A DNA stretch of 20,778 bases, taken from positions 1 to 20,778 of the forward strand of contig JAHWKQ010000010.1 in the NCBI GenBank assembly GCA_019347785.1. The letters run 5' to 3'. The position numbers and the translations under genes are program-made. Of the stretch, positions 1 to 6,608 are shown piece by piece. Source of the DNA: Actinomycetota bacterium (GTDB taxonomy: Bacteria; Actinomycetota; Nitriliruptoria; Euzebyales; Egibacteraceae). Numbering within the stretch: position 1 is the stretch's first letter; each line of letters begins with the position of its first letter. A model generated the notes under the pieces. It was not told where the DNA came from, ran no database searches, and saw nothing but the letters and a program-made list of their open reading frames with translations.

Positions 1-729
1 CCGGTCCCGCACCGACACGTCACCGGCGCCCGCGACGACGTGGGCGTTGGTCACGACGACGTCGCCGGAGGTGACGAAGCCGCTGCCGGCCGACACGGCC
101 CCGCAGCCGGTGGCCTCGACCTGGACCGTCGAGCGGCTCCCCGCCGCGGTGGCCGAGCGCACCGCCCGCTCGTCGGCCTGGCCCACCGGCGGGGCGGTCG
201 TGTCGTCCAGCGGGCCGGCGAAGACCTGTGGGAAGCCCTGCTCGTCCAGGTACGTGCCCACCCGCGCCACGACGTCAGGGGCGGGAGGCAGGGTGCGCTG
301 GATCGACGACACGATCCGCGACCGGCGGATCTGTTGCGCCAGGGTGGGCGACGGGCCCTGCACCAGCACCGACGCGAGCAGCCAGACCGACGCGACCAGC
401 GCCGCCACGCCGACGACGACCCCGGCGAGGCGGTCCGCGGGCGCGGCGCCCAGCGCGCCGGCGGCCGCTCGCAGGCGCGCCCCGAGGGCGAACCCCAGCC
501 CCTGGCCCAGCACCAGGCCGGCGATCATCAGCGAGACCGTCAGCAGCGACAGGGTCGGCCCGGGCCGGTCCACGAACCGCGCGGCCAGGTCGGGCGCGAA
601 GCGGGCCCCCGCCAGCAGGCCGGCGACGGCCCCGCCGAACGCGGCGATCTGGGACACCGCCCCCTGCCGCGCCCCCCGGACGGCGGCGTACGCCAGCATC
701 GCCAGCAGGGCGAGGTCGACGAGGTTCAT
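1..729 (-). CDS. Membrane-anchored serine protease, CvpA-like + trypsin-like (MarP type), 3' end cut by window
   Basis: No stop codon is reached, so 243 N-terminal residues are visible and the rest lies before the window. Residues 1-120 hold about four hydrophobic membrane segments resembling the CvpA/colicin V production domain (start MNLVDLALLAMLAYAAVRGA). A linker follows, and then the beginning of a trypsin-fold domain: GCGAVSAGSGFV and TNAHVVAG, where His230 is the expected catalytic histidine. Asp and Ser of the triad would be off the window. This order (CvpA membrane part, then periplasmic chymotrypsin-like protease) is that of actinobacterial MarP, a protease linked to acid and oxidative stress resistance in mycobacteria; the physiological role here is inferred. 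The ATG at 729 is chosen because the hydrophobic domain starts there; its own ribosome-binding site is weak, and a six-codon ORF overlaps it (see 726-746). Confidence 0.85.
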   Translation of the reverse strand, partial: MNLVDLALLAMLAYAAVRGARQGAVSQIAAFGGAVAGLLAGARFAPDLAARFVDRPGPTLSLLTVSLMIAGLVLGQGLGFALGARLRAAAGALGAAPADRLAGVVVGVAALVASVWLLASVLVQGPSPTLAQQIRRSRIVSSIQRTLPPAPDVVARVGTYLDEQGFPQVFAGPLDDTTAPPVGQADERAVRSATAAGSRSTVQVEATGCGAVSAGSGFVTSGDVVVTNAHVVAGAGDVSVRDR

Positions 730-746
730 CGTCGCAACGGTCCCAT
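726..746 (-). CDS. Possible six-codon leaderless upstream ORF of the protease gene
   Basis: ATG at 746-744 reads M-G-P-L-R-R then TGA at 728-726. The TGA overlaps the protease start ATG (729-727) as ATGA. The TACAGT box at 754-759 would place the transcript start at about 747, so this ATG would sit at the 5' end of a leaderless mRNA and deliver ribosomes to the protease start by termination-reinitiation. This is inferred from geometry only. Alternatively translation starts directly at 729. Confidence 0.3.
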   Translation of the reverse strand: MGPLRR

Positions 747-753
747 CGCCGCA

Positions 754-759
754 ACTGTA
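754..759 (-). promoter_or_regulatory. Putative -10 box (TACAGT) of the protease gene
   Basis: On the minus strand the sequence reads CTACAGTTGCGGCGATGGG. TACAGT fits the TANNNT -10 pattern, and the next ATG (746) lies seven bases after the box. No clear -35 is seen. The 11-base block CTACAGTTGCG recurs before the Nif3-family gene (17927-17932). Confidence 0.45.
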
Positions 760-772
760 GGGGCGGCGAGGC

Positions 773-778
773 TACGGT
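773..778 (+). promoter_or_regulatory. Putative -10 box (TACGGT) of the dehydratase gene
   Basis: TACGGT matches TANNNT and ends nine bases before the ATG at 788, implying a leader of only a few bases. The same stretch contains GGTGAGG, which could instead act as a ribosome-binding site on a longer transcript, so the call is ambiguous. Confidence 0.3.
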
Positions 779-787
779 GAGGCGGCG

Positions 788-1747
788 ATGATCGGCCTGT
801 CGGACGTGTCCGCGGCGGCCCGTCGGCTGGACGGCGTCGCCCATCGCACGCCGGTGCTGACGTCACGCACGCTCGACGCGATCAGCGGAGCGACCGTCTG
901 GCTGAAGGCGGAGCCCTTCCAGCGCAGCGGGTCGTTCAAGTTCCGCGGCGCCTACAACAAGCTCGCGTCGCTGACGCCCGCGCGGCTGCGGGCGGGTGTC
1001 GTCGCCTACTCCTCGGGCAACCACGCCCAGGCCGTGGCGCTGGCCGCCCGCCTGCTCGGCGCGCGCGCGGTGATCGTCATGCCCGACGACTCCGCCGCCG
1101 CCAAGCTGGCCGCCACCGCCGGCTACGGGGCCGAGGTCGTCACACACGACCCGCGCAGGCGGCGGGAGGACGTCGCCGCGCGGGTCGCGGCCCGCAGAGG
1201 CCTGCAGCTCGTGCGTCCCTACGACGACCCCGCCGTGATGGCGGGGCAGGGGACGGTCGCCCTGGAGCTGATCGAGCAGGTCGGCGACCTCGACGATCTG
1301 TTGGTGTGCGTGGGCGGGGGCGGTCTCATCGCCGGGTGCTCGACGGCGGCGACCGGGCTGTGCCCGGGTGCCCGCGTCGTCGGTGTCGAGCCGTCCGGGG
1401 CCGACGACACGTTCCGCTCGCTGCGCGCCGGGCGCCGGGTCGCCGTGGCGCCGCGCACGATCGCCGACGGCCTGCGGGCCCCGGTCCCCGGGCGGTTGAC
1501 GTTCCCGGTCAACCGGCGGCTCGTCGACGAGGTCGTACGGGTCGACGATGACCGCATCGTCGAGGCCATGGGATTCCTGTTCGACCGCCTCAAGCTCGTG
1601 ACGGAGCCGAGCGGCGCCTGCGCCGTGGCCGCGCTGCTCGGGTCCGGCGGACGCTTCGCCGGCCGACGGGTCGGTGTCACCGTCACCGGCGGCAACGTGG
1701 GGCCGGCCCGCTTCTGCGAGCTGACGCGTGGTCCACGCCTCAGATGA
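788..1747 (+). CDS. PLP-dependent threonine/serine dehydratase (fold type II, no ACT domain)
   Basis: A 319-residue cytoplasmic enzyme of the tryptophan-synthase-beta fold. It carries the PLP-lysine motif SFKFRGAYN (Lys51), the SSGNHAQ segment that contacts substrate and cofactor carboxylates, and the phosphate-binding loop GGGGLIAG near residue 178. The family deaminates L-threonine to 2-oxobutyrate or L-serine to pyruvate, or racemises serine. The length matches short catabolic or serine-racemase-like members; the C-terminal regulatory domain of biosynthetic IlvA is absent, so feedback control by isoleucine is not expected. Exact substrate cannot be read from the sequence. The start at 788 has GAGG five bases upstream. 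The 3' end overlaps the convergent gene at 1740 by eight bases. Confidence 0.87.
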   Translation: MIGLSDVSAAARRLDGVAHRTPVLTSRTLDAISGATVWLKAEPFQRSGSFKFRGAYNKLASLTPARLRAGVVAYSSGNHAQAVALAARLLGARAVIVMPDDSAAAKLAATAGYGAEVVTHDPRRRREDVAARVAARRGLQLVRPYDDPAVMAGQGTVALELIEQVGDLDDLLVCVGGGGLIAGCSTAATGLCPGARVVGVEPSGADDTFRSLRAGRRVAVAPRTIADGLRAPVPGRLTFPVNRRLVDEVVRVDDDRIVEAMGFLFDRLKLVTEPSGACAVAALLGSGGRFAGRRVGVTVTGGNVGPARFCELTRGPRLR

Positions 1748-2231
1748 GCGTGCGAATCTGCCCCTCGGACGCATGCAGGACGGCGCGCGCCGCCTCGTGC
1801 AGCGCCTGGTGGTGACGGCGGAACACCTCCACCTCGTCGGTGGAGCGCCCCGGCGCCGGCGGCGCCTGTGACGCGTCGTCGACGTCGAGGGCGGCCAGCT
1901 CCGCGTCCCAGTCGATGTCGGCGGCGGCGCTCTTCAGGTGCATGCTGGGCGCCTGCAGCAGCGCCCGCTCCAGGTCCTGGATCAGGGTCAGCACCACGTC
2001 GGTGGTCGTCCGCACCCCCGGCGTGGTGAGCAGGTGCAGCGCCTGCAGCTTGCGCATCGCCATCGCCATGATCAGCTGCGGGTCGCCGAGCTCGCTGACG
2101 GCCGAGTCGATCCCGCGCAGGTCCAGCGACACGACCCCGGCGACGTCGAACCAGTCGCGCAGCAGACCGAACAGCACCTCGGCGGAGGTGCGGACGGCGA
2201 GCAGCTCCCGCGGCTTGGCGATCTCCTCCAT
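1740..2231 (-). CDS. Unrecognised 163-residue protein
   Basis: I do not recognise a family. The predicted protein (starting MEEIAKPRELLAVRTSAEV) is mostly helical-looking, without signal peptide, membrane segment or cysteine pairs. It has a hydrophobic, conserved-looking core (VLFGLLRDWFDVAGVVSLDL, and PQLIMAMAMRKLQALHLL), then an acidic and Pro/Ala-rich linker at about residues 115-133 and a His/Ala-rich helical tail. The ATG at 2231 is preferred over one at 2273, because the longer form would run into the divergent serB gene and a TANNNT box sits just before 2231. Codon use matches the neighbours. Its tail overlaps the end of the dehydratase gene. Sharing a promoter region with serB is the only contextual hint. 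Confidence 0.6.
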   Translation of the reverse strand: MEEIAKPRELLAVRTSAEVLFGLLRDWFDVAGVVSLDLRGIDSAVSELGDPQLIMAMAMRKLQALHLLTTPGVRTTTDVVLTLIQDLERALLQAPSMHLKSAAADIDWDAELAALDVDDASQAPPAPGRSTDEVEVFRRHHQALHEAARAVLHASEGQIRTLI

Positions 2232-2239
2232 GTAGGCGG

Positions 2240-2245
2240 AGGCTA
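2240..2245 (-). promoter_or_regulatory. Putative -10 box (TAGCCT) of the 1740-2231 gene
   Basis: Read on the minus strand, TAGCCT fits TANNNT and ends eight bases before the ATG at 2231. No Shine-Dalgarno is present, which favours a leaderless or near-leaderless transcript. It directly abuts the serB -10 candidate at 2246-2251. Confidence 0.4.
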
Positions 2246-2251
2246 TACCGT
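2246..2251 (+). promoter_or_regulatory. Putative -10 box (TACCGT) of serB
   Basis: TACCGT fits TANNNT and ends nine bases before the serB ATG at 2261, suggesting a leader of about three bases. GGAGG at 2238-2242 is too far (18 bases) to serve as a normal ribosome-binding site. The box lies back to back with the divergent box at 2240-2245. Confidence 0.4.
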
Positions 2252-2260
2252 GACCCTCGC

Positions 2261-3463
2261 ATGGACGACGCAAGCGCGCTGCTCATCACCGTCACCGGCC
2301 GTGACCGCCCGGGACTGACCTCGCGGCTGGCGGCGGCCCTGGCCGAGCTGCAGGCGCGCGTCCTCGACATGGAACAGGTGGTCATCCGCGACCGGCTGAC
2401 GCTGGGCATCCTGGTGTCCCCCGGCGTCGACGAGCAGGCGACCCGGCAGGCCCTGCGGGCGACAGCCGCCGAGCTCGGGGTCGAGGTCGACTTCACCTCG
2501 ATGGCAGCGCGACGGCCCCGTGCCACCACCCAGCGTCACTACGTCACCCTGCTCGGTCAGCCCCTCCGCACCTCCGCCATCGCCGCCGTCACCGGGCGCA
2601 TCGCCGAGTGCGGGGCCAACATCGACCGGATCGTGCGGCTGTCGCGCTACCCGATCACGAGCTTCGAGCTGCTCGTCTCCGGCGGGGACCCCCGGCGGCT
2701 GCGCTCGGAGCTCGCCGCCGAGGCCGCCGCCCAGCGCGTCGACGTGGCGGTGCAGCCCGCGAGCCTGTCCCGCCGTGCCAAGCGACTCGTCTGCCTCGAC
2801 GTCGACTCAACCCTCGTGCAGGGCGAGGTGATCGAGGCCCTCGCCCTGCGGGCCGGCTGCGCCGGCGACGTGGCGGCCATCACGGCGGCGGCGATGGACG
2901 GCGAGCTGGACTTCGAGCAGTCCCTGCGCCGCCGGGTCGCGCTGCTCGAGGGACTGCCCGTCGAGGCCGTGCACGAGGTGCGCGACGAGGTCACGCTCAC
3001 CCCGGGCGCGCGCACGCTCGTGCGCACCCTGCGGCGGCTGGGGTTCGTGGTCGCCGCCGTCAGCGGCGGGTTCACCGTGGTCACCGACTGGCTGCGCGAC
3101 GAGCTGGGCCTGGACTACACGGCCGGCAACGTGCTGGAGGTCGCCGACGGACGGCTCACCGGCAGGGTCCGCGGCGCGGTCGTGGACCGGGCGATGAAAG
3201 CGCTGTTGCTGGAGCGGTTCGCGGGGGCCGCGGGGGTCCCCCTGTCACAGACGGTGGCGGTCGGCGACGGGGCCAACGACCTGGACATGCTGGCCCGCGC
3301 CGGGCTGGGGATCGCGTTCAACGCCAAGCCCGTCGTGCGGCGCGCCGCGGACACCGCCGTCAGCGTGCCCTACCTGGACGCGGTGCTGTCCGTGCTGGGC
3401 ATCACCCGCGAGGAGATGGACGACGACGACGCCGAGGACGCGTCGGCCCACGCCCGCCGCTGA
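2261..3463 (+). CDS. serB: Phosphoserine phosphatase SerB with tandem ACT domains
   Basis: Catalyses the last step of L-serine synthesis, hydrolysis of O-phospho-L-serine. The 400-residue protein has two N-terminal ACT-like regions (about 6-80, LLITVTGRDRPGLTSRLA, and about 92-165, HYVTLLGQPLRTSAIAAVTG), as in mycobacterial SerB2, where ACT domains bind amino acids and regulate the enzyme. The HAD phosphatase domain follows. Motif I is DVDST with nucleophile Asp180 and acid/base Asp182, motif II is SGGF (Ser268), Lys313 fits motif III, and motif IV is GDGANDLDML (Asp336, Asp340). The C-terminus ends in an acidic DDDDAED tail. Start choice is supported by the ACT domain beginning at once. Serine regulation through the ACT domains is inferred from the family. 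Confidence 0.96.
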   Translation: MDDASALLITVTGRDRPGLTSRLAAALAELQARVLDMEQVVIRDRLTLGILVSPGVDEQATRQALRATAAELGVEVDFTSMAARRPRATTQRHYVTLLGQPLRTSAIAAVTGRIAECGANIDRIVRLSRYPITSFELLVSGGDPRRLRSELAAEAAAQRVDVAVQPASLSRRAKRLVCLDVDSTLVQGEVIEALALRAGCAGDVAAITAAAMDGELDFEQSLRRRVALLEGLPVEAVHEVRDEVTLTPGARTLVRTLRRLGFVVAAVSGGFTVVTDWLRDELGLDYTAGNVLEVADGRLTGRVRGAVVDRAMKALLLERFAGAAGVPLSQTVAVGDGANDLDMLARAGLGIAFNAKPVVRRAADTAVSVPYLDAVLSVLGITREEMDDDDAEDASAHARR

Positions 3464-3466
3464 GGG

Positions 3467-3496
3467 GGCGGTGGTCAGCCCTGCTCGGCCACCGCC
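3467..3496. terminator. Hairpin between convergent serB and dps ends
   Basis: GGCGGTGG (3467-3474) is the exact complement of CCACCGCC (3489-3496), giving an eight-base-pair GC-rich stem with a 14-base loop. It starts just after the serB stop and includes the dps stop. It could end transcription in both directions. No T-tract follows on either strand, so a classical intrinsic terminator is not shown. Confidence 0.35.
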
Positions 3497-4026
3497 TCGG
3501 CGGCGCCACGCTCGGTGGTGGCGCGCTCGTGGGCCATGTGCCCCCCGCGGTCCTCCAGGTGGGCCCGAACGAACCACTGGTACATCTCCAGCTTCTCGCT
3601 CTGCTCGATCAGCATGTCCTGGCTGATGAGGTCGAGGTCGTCGAACTTCTCGATCGCCTGGCGGTGGTCGCCGATGATCCCCCGGTAGACCACGTCGAGC
3701 GCGGCCAGATGCTCCTGGGTGGGTGCCCTGCCGATGCTGTAGTCCTCCCAGGACCGGTGCCTCGCCACGTAGCCGGGGGTCCCGGCGGGCTCGTAGCCCA
3801 GGGTGGCGATCCGCTCGGCCAGGTCGTCGCTCATCAGGCGCACCGCGTCGACCTGCGGGTCGAGCATCTCGTGCACCCCGATGAACGTCGGCCCCACCAC
3901 GTTCCAGTGGATGTGCTTCAAGGTCAACTGCAGATCGATCATCGCGTTGAGACGATCCTGCAGGGTCTCGGCGACCTGCCGGGCCGCGTCCGGGTCCATG
4001 CCCGGGACCGTGTACCTGTCAGCCAT
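3475..4026 (-). CDS. dps: Dps-family ferritin-like DNA-protection protein
   Basis: Dps proteins form 12-subunit shells that oxidise Fe(II) with hydrogen peroxide and store the iron, and many bind DNA. The 183-residue protein shows the ferroxidase signature of two subunits meeting at a dimer face: KHIHWNVVG (His40), FIGVHEMLD (His52 and Asp56) and DDLAERIATLG (Glu71), with spacings equal to E. coli Dps His51/His63/Asp67/Glu82. The C-terminal tail (about 165-183) is acidic/alanine-rich rather than lysine-rich, so tail-mediated DNA binding is not obvious. The ATG at 4026 has AGGA about seven bases upstream on the minus strand. It is a single gene, convergent with serB and divergent from the aminotransferase. 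No clear regulator box (OxyR or PerR type) was identified in the 161-base intergenic region. Confidence 0.94.
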   Translation of the reverse strand: MADRYTVPGMDPDAARQVAETLQDRLNAMIDLQLTLKHIHWNVVGPTFIGVHEMLDPQVDAVRLMSDDLAERIATLGYEPAGTPGYVARHRSWEDYSIGRAPTQEHLAALDVVYRGIIGDHRQAIEKFDDLDLISQDMLIEQSEKLEMYQWFVRAHLEDRGGHMAHERATTERGAAEAVAEQG

Positions 4027-4187
4027 GACCAGTCCTGTCGATCGGCGATGTCGCGGCGACTACCCGCGATGCTGCCCGAACCGCCCCGGCCGTATGCCTC
4101 CCGCCGAGTTGACGCGCGGGGCGGGGGGACGCAGCGTGGGGCCGGCCGCGCGAGCCGGCGGCCACGCCGCGGCGCAAGGACATTCCC

Positions 4188-5384
4188 ATGACCGAGCCCA
4201 CCTCCCGGCGCGTGCGGGCGATCGCCGAGTCGGTGACGCTCGCGATCACCGCCAGGGCCAAGGCCCTGCGCGCGGCCGGTGAGGACGTCATCGGCTTCGG
4301 GGCCGGCGAGCCGGACTTCGCCACACCCGACCACGTCGTCGCCGCGGCCCAGCGCGCCTGTGCCGACCCCGCCCTGCACCGCTACAGCCCCGCCGGGGGG
4401 CTGCCGGCGCTGCGGGAGGCGATCGCAGCCGCGACCGGGCGCAACTCGGGCCTGGACGCGGGGCCCGACGAGGTCGTCGTGTCCAACGGCGGCAAGCACG
4501 CCCTGTTCAACGTCTTCCAGGCGCTCGTGGAGCCCGGCGACGAGGTGCTGCTGCCCGCCCCCTACTGGGTCAGCTACCCCGAGCAGGCCCGCCTGGCCGG
4601 CGCCGAGGTCGTGGCCGTGCCCACCGACGTCGCGTCCGGCTTCCGGGTGAGCGTGGACCAGCTCGAGGCGGCCCGGACGGCGCGCACCAAGCTGCTCGTG
4701 TTCTGCTCGCCGTCGAACCCCACGGGTGCGGTGTACCCGCCCGAGCAGGTGGCCGCGATCGGCCGCTGGGCGGCCAGGCACGGCGTGTGGGTGGTGTGCG
4801 ACGAGATCTACGAGCACCTGGTCTACGGCGACGCGCGCCACGTCAGCCTCCCCGTGGTGGCGCCCGCCGCCCGGGAGCGCTGCGTCGTCGTCAACGGCGT
4901 CGCCAAGACGTACGCCATGACCGGGTGGCGCGTCGGCTGGTCGATCGCGCCGCCGCCCGTCACGCGGGCCATGCTGCGCCTGCAGAGCCACGTCACGTCC
5001 AACGTGGCCAACGTCTCCCAGGCCGCCGCGCTGGCCGCGCTGGACGGCCCCCTCGACGTCGTGGCGCGGATGCGGGACACCTACGCCCGGCGCCGCACCC
5101 TGGCCCGGGAGCTCCTCGACAGCCTCCCCGGCGTCGAGTGCCCGCTGCCCGACGGCGCCTTCTACCTGTTCCCGTCCGTGGCGGGAGTGCTGGGCGGCCC
5201 CCCCGTCGCGGGCCGGACCGCCCGCACCAGCGTGGAGCTGTGCGACGTGCTGCTGGAGACGGCCAGGGTGGCGCTGGTGCCGGGCGAGGGCTTCGGTGCG
5301 CCGGGCTGCCTTCGGCTGTCCTACGCCCTGTCCGACCGGGAGCTGGCCACCGGCCTGGACCGCATCGCCGACGTCCTGGGCTGA
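4188..5384 (+). CDS. Class I/II aminotransferase, aspartate aminotransferase-like
   Basis: A 398-residue PLP enzyme of fold type I, closest in pattern to the I-gamma aspartate aminotransferases (Thermus type). Visible motifs are GAGEPDFATP near residue 38, the YSPAGGLPALREAI substrate-side loop, PYWVSYPEQ, SPSNPTG (cofactor-binding Asn), CDEIYEHLVY (Asp pairing with the pyridine nitrogen), and VAKTYAMTGWRVGW, whose Lys240 forms the Schiff base. Near the C-terminus GCLRLSYAL supplies Arg376, expected to bind the substrate carboxylate. The reaction is amino transfer between aspartate (or other amino acids) and 2-oxoglutarate. Substrate breadth, including prephenate or aromatic activity, cannot be decided from sequence. 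AAGGA sits seven bases before the ATG. The stop lies in a palindrome shared with the convergent channel gene. Confidence 0.92.
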   Translation: MTEPTSRRVRAIAESVTLAITARAKALRAAGEDVIGFGAGEPDFATPDHVVAAAQRACADPALHRYSPAGGLPALREAIAAATGRNSGLDAGPDEVVVSNGGKHALFNVFQALVEPGDEVLLPAPYWVSYPEQARLAGAEVVAVPTDVASGFRVSVDQLEAARTARTKLLVFCSPSNPTGAVYPPEQVAAIGRWAARHGVWVVCDEIYEHLVYGDARHVSLPVVAPAARERCVVVNGVAKTYAMTGWRVGWSIAPPPVTRAMLRLQSHVTSNVANVSQAAALAALDGPLDVVARMRDTYARRRTLARELLDSLPGVECPLPDGAFYLFPSVAGVLGGPPVAGRTARTSVELCDVLLETARVALVPGEGFGAPGCLRLSYALSDRELATGLDRIADVLG

Positions 5385-5393
5385 GCGCTCAGC
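5380..5393. repeat. 14-base perfect palindrome holding both convergent stop codons
   Basis: GCTGAGCGCTCAGC equals its own reverse complement. The aminotransferase TGA (5382-5384) and the channel TGA (5391-5389, minus strand) are mirror images within it. The two genes are only four bases apart, so any termination signal must lie here or in coding DNA. The stem is short (about five pairs once a loop is allowed) and no T-tract follows. Confidence 0.5.
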
Positions 5394-6447
5394 GCCCCAC
5401 GAAGCGCTCGCGCATGGCGTGGACGTCGTCGTCTCCCCCCATCACGACGAGCACGTCCCCGGCGTGCAACCGGGAGTCCGGCTCCGGATGCGTGTCCAGC
5501 CAGCCCCCCTCGGCGTGGTGCACCGCCAGGACCGTGCACCGGTGACGCTCGCGCAGCCCCGCCCCCTCCAGGGTCGCGCCGGCCAGCTCGGAGCCCTCCC
5601 GGACGGGCACCTCGTCCAGCGTGTACTCGATGCCGCCCGCACCGAGGCCGTCGAGGAAGTCCGCGACCACCGGCCGGGTCAGGATCTGGGCGATGCGCCG
5701 GCCCCCGATGGTGGTCGGCGAGATGACGCGGTCCGCTCCGGCGCGGCGCAGCTTGGCCTCGTTCTCGTCCGTCTTCGCGCGCGCCACCACGGTCAGGTCC
5801 GGCCGCAGGCCCTTGGACGTGAGGACGATGAGCACGTTGTCGGCGTCGCTGTTGACACAGGACACCAGCGCCCGGGCGCGCGGCAGCCCGGCCTCCTCGA
5901 GCACGTGCTCCGCGGTCGCGTCGCCCAGCACGAACAGGCACCCGTCGTCGCGTACCAGGTCCGTGTGGCGCTCGTCGGAGTCGACGACGACGAAGGGAGT
6001 GCCCCGCTCCTCGCCCAGCGACAGGGCCACGTGCCGGCCCACCCGCCCGTAACCGCAGACGATGACGTGGCCCTGGAGCCGACCGATCTTGCGGTTCATG
6101 CGCCGCCTTTCCAACTCGTGACGCAGGTGACCCTCCACCACCACCTCGACCGCGGAGAACGCCGAGTAGGAGGCGCTGCCCACCCCCGCGACGATCAGGA
6201 CGACCGTGAAGATCTCCGCCGCGGGCGTCAGGCTGACGACCTCCCGGAAGCCGACGGTCGAGACGGTGATGACGGTCATGTACAGCGCGTCGATCCAGCC
6301 CAGGCCCAGAAGGAGCCGGTAGCCCAGGACGCCGAGGGCCAGGGCGCCGAAGAAGAACGACAGGGCGATGCGCAGCCGGCGCAGCTGCGGCGAGAGGCTG
6401 GCGCCCGTCCCGGCTCGTGGATGGGCGGGCGCCCGGGACATGGCCAC
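5389..6447 (-). CDS. Two-TM potassium channel with cytoplasmic RCK (TrkA-N/TrkA-C) domain
   Basis: A 352-residue MthK-like channel subunit. After a basic N-terminus come TM1 (about 27-47), a pore helix and filter (WIDALYMTVITVSTVGFREV, filter Thr64-Val-Gly-Phe67) and TM2 (about 75-104). The RCK domain begins at HVIVCGYGRVGRHV (Rossmann glycines 132, 134, 137) and runs to about 250. A TrkA-C-like region (GSELAGATLEGAGL to the end) is expected to bind a regulatory ligand. The filter reads TVGFRE in place of the canonical TVGYGD, so ion selectivity should not be assumed. Met117, just after TM2, has a strong internal ribosome-binding site (see 6097-6112). ATG at 6447 is used; an ATG two codons later is equally possible. 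The gene is divergent from the PEBP gene. Confidence 0.93.
   Translation of the reverse strand: MAMSRAPAHPRAGTGASLSPQLRRLRIALSFFFGALALGVLGYRLLLGLGWIDALYMTVITVSTVGFREVVSLTPAAEIFTVVLIVAGVGSASYSAFSAVEVVVEGHLRHELERRRMNRKIGRLQGHVIVCGYGRVGRHVALSLGEERGTPFVVVDSDERHTDLVRDDGCLFVLGDATAEHVLEEAGLPRARALVSCVNSDADNVLIVLTSKGLRPDLTVVARAKTDENEAKLRRAGADRVISPTTIGGRRIAQILTRPVVADFLDGLGAGGIEYTLDEVPVREGSELAGATLEGAGLRERHRCTVLAVHHAEGGWLDTHPEPDSRLHAGDVLVVMGGDDDVHAMRERFVGR
6097..6112 (-). promoter_or_regulatory. Internal Shine-Dalgarno and ATG in the channel gene (possible free RCK subunit)
   Basis: On the minus strand GGAAAGG (6112-6106) lies six bases before an in-frame ATG (6099-6097), Met117. The Shine-Dalgarno is spelled by TTG-GAA-AGG codons, where neighbouring sequence strongly prefers CTG, GAG and CGC. 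Met117 falls between TM2 and the first RCK strand. Archaeal MthK uses an internal Met107 start at the same place to make the soluble RCK domains of its octameric gating ring. Use of this start here is inferred. Confidence 0.5.
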
Positions 6448-6537
6448 CGCGCATCCTCCGCCCGTCGGGCCTGGGACCGCATGGTGCCACAGGTGGACCG
6501 GTGGAGACCGACGGGGCCGCGACGGCTCGTCGGCCGG

Positions 6538-6543
6538 ACGGTA
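6538..6543 (-). promoter_or_regulatory. Putative -10 box (TACCGT) of the channel gene
   Basis: TACCGT on the minus strand fits TANNNT. It would give a leader of roughly 85 bases before the start at 6447. It overlaps the divergent box at 6542-6547 by two bases. No good -35 was seen. Confidence 0.25.
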
Positions 6544-6547
6544 GCCT
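6542..6547 (+). promoter_or_regulatory. Putative -10 box (TAGCCT) of the PEBP-peptidase operon
   Basis: TAGCCT fits TANNNT and would start a transcript at about 6554, with a leader of about 55 bases that contains the AGGAG site (6594-6598) before the ATG at 6609. No clear -35 element was found. Confidence 0.3.
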
Positions 6548-6608
6548 GAGGCCCGGCCCGGCAGGGCAGGTCCCGGACGGTGCGCGAGCGAACAGGAGAC
6601 GACCGACG

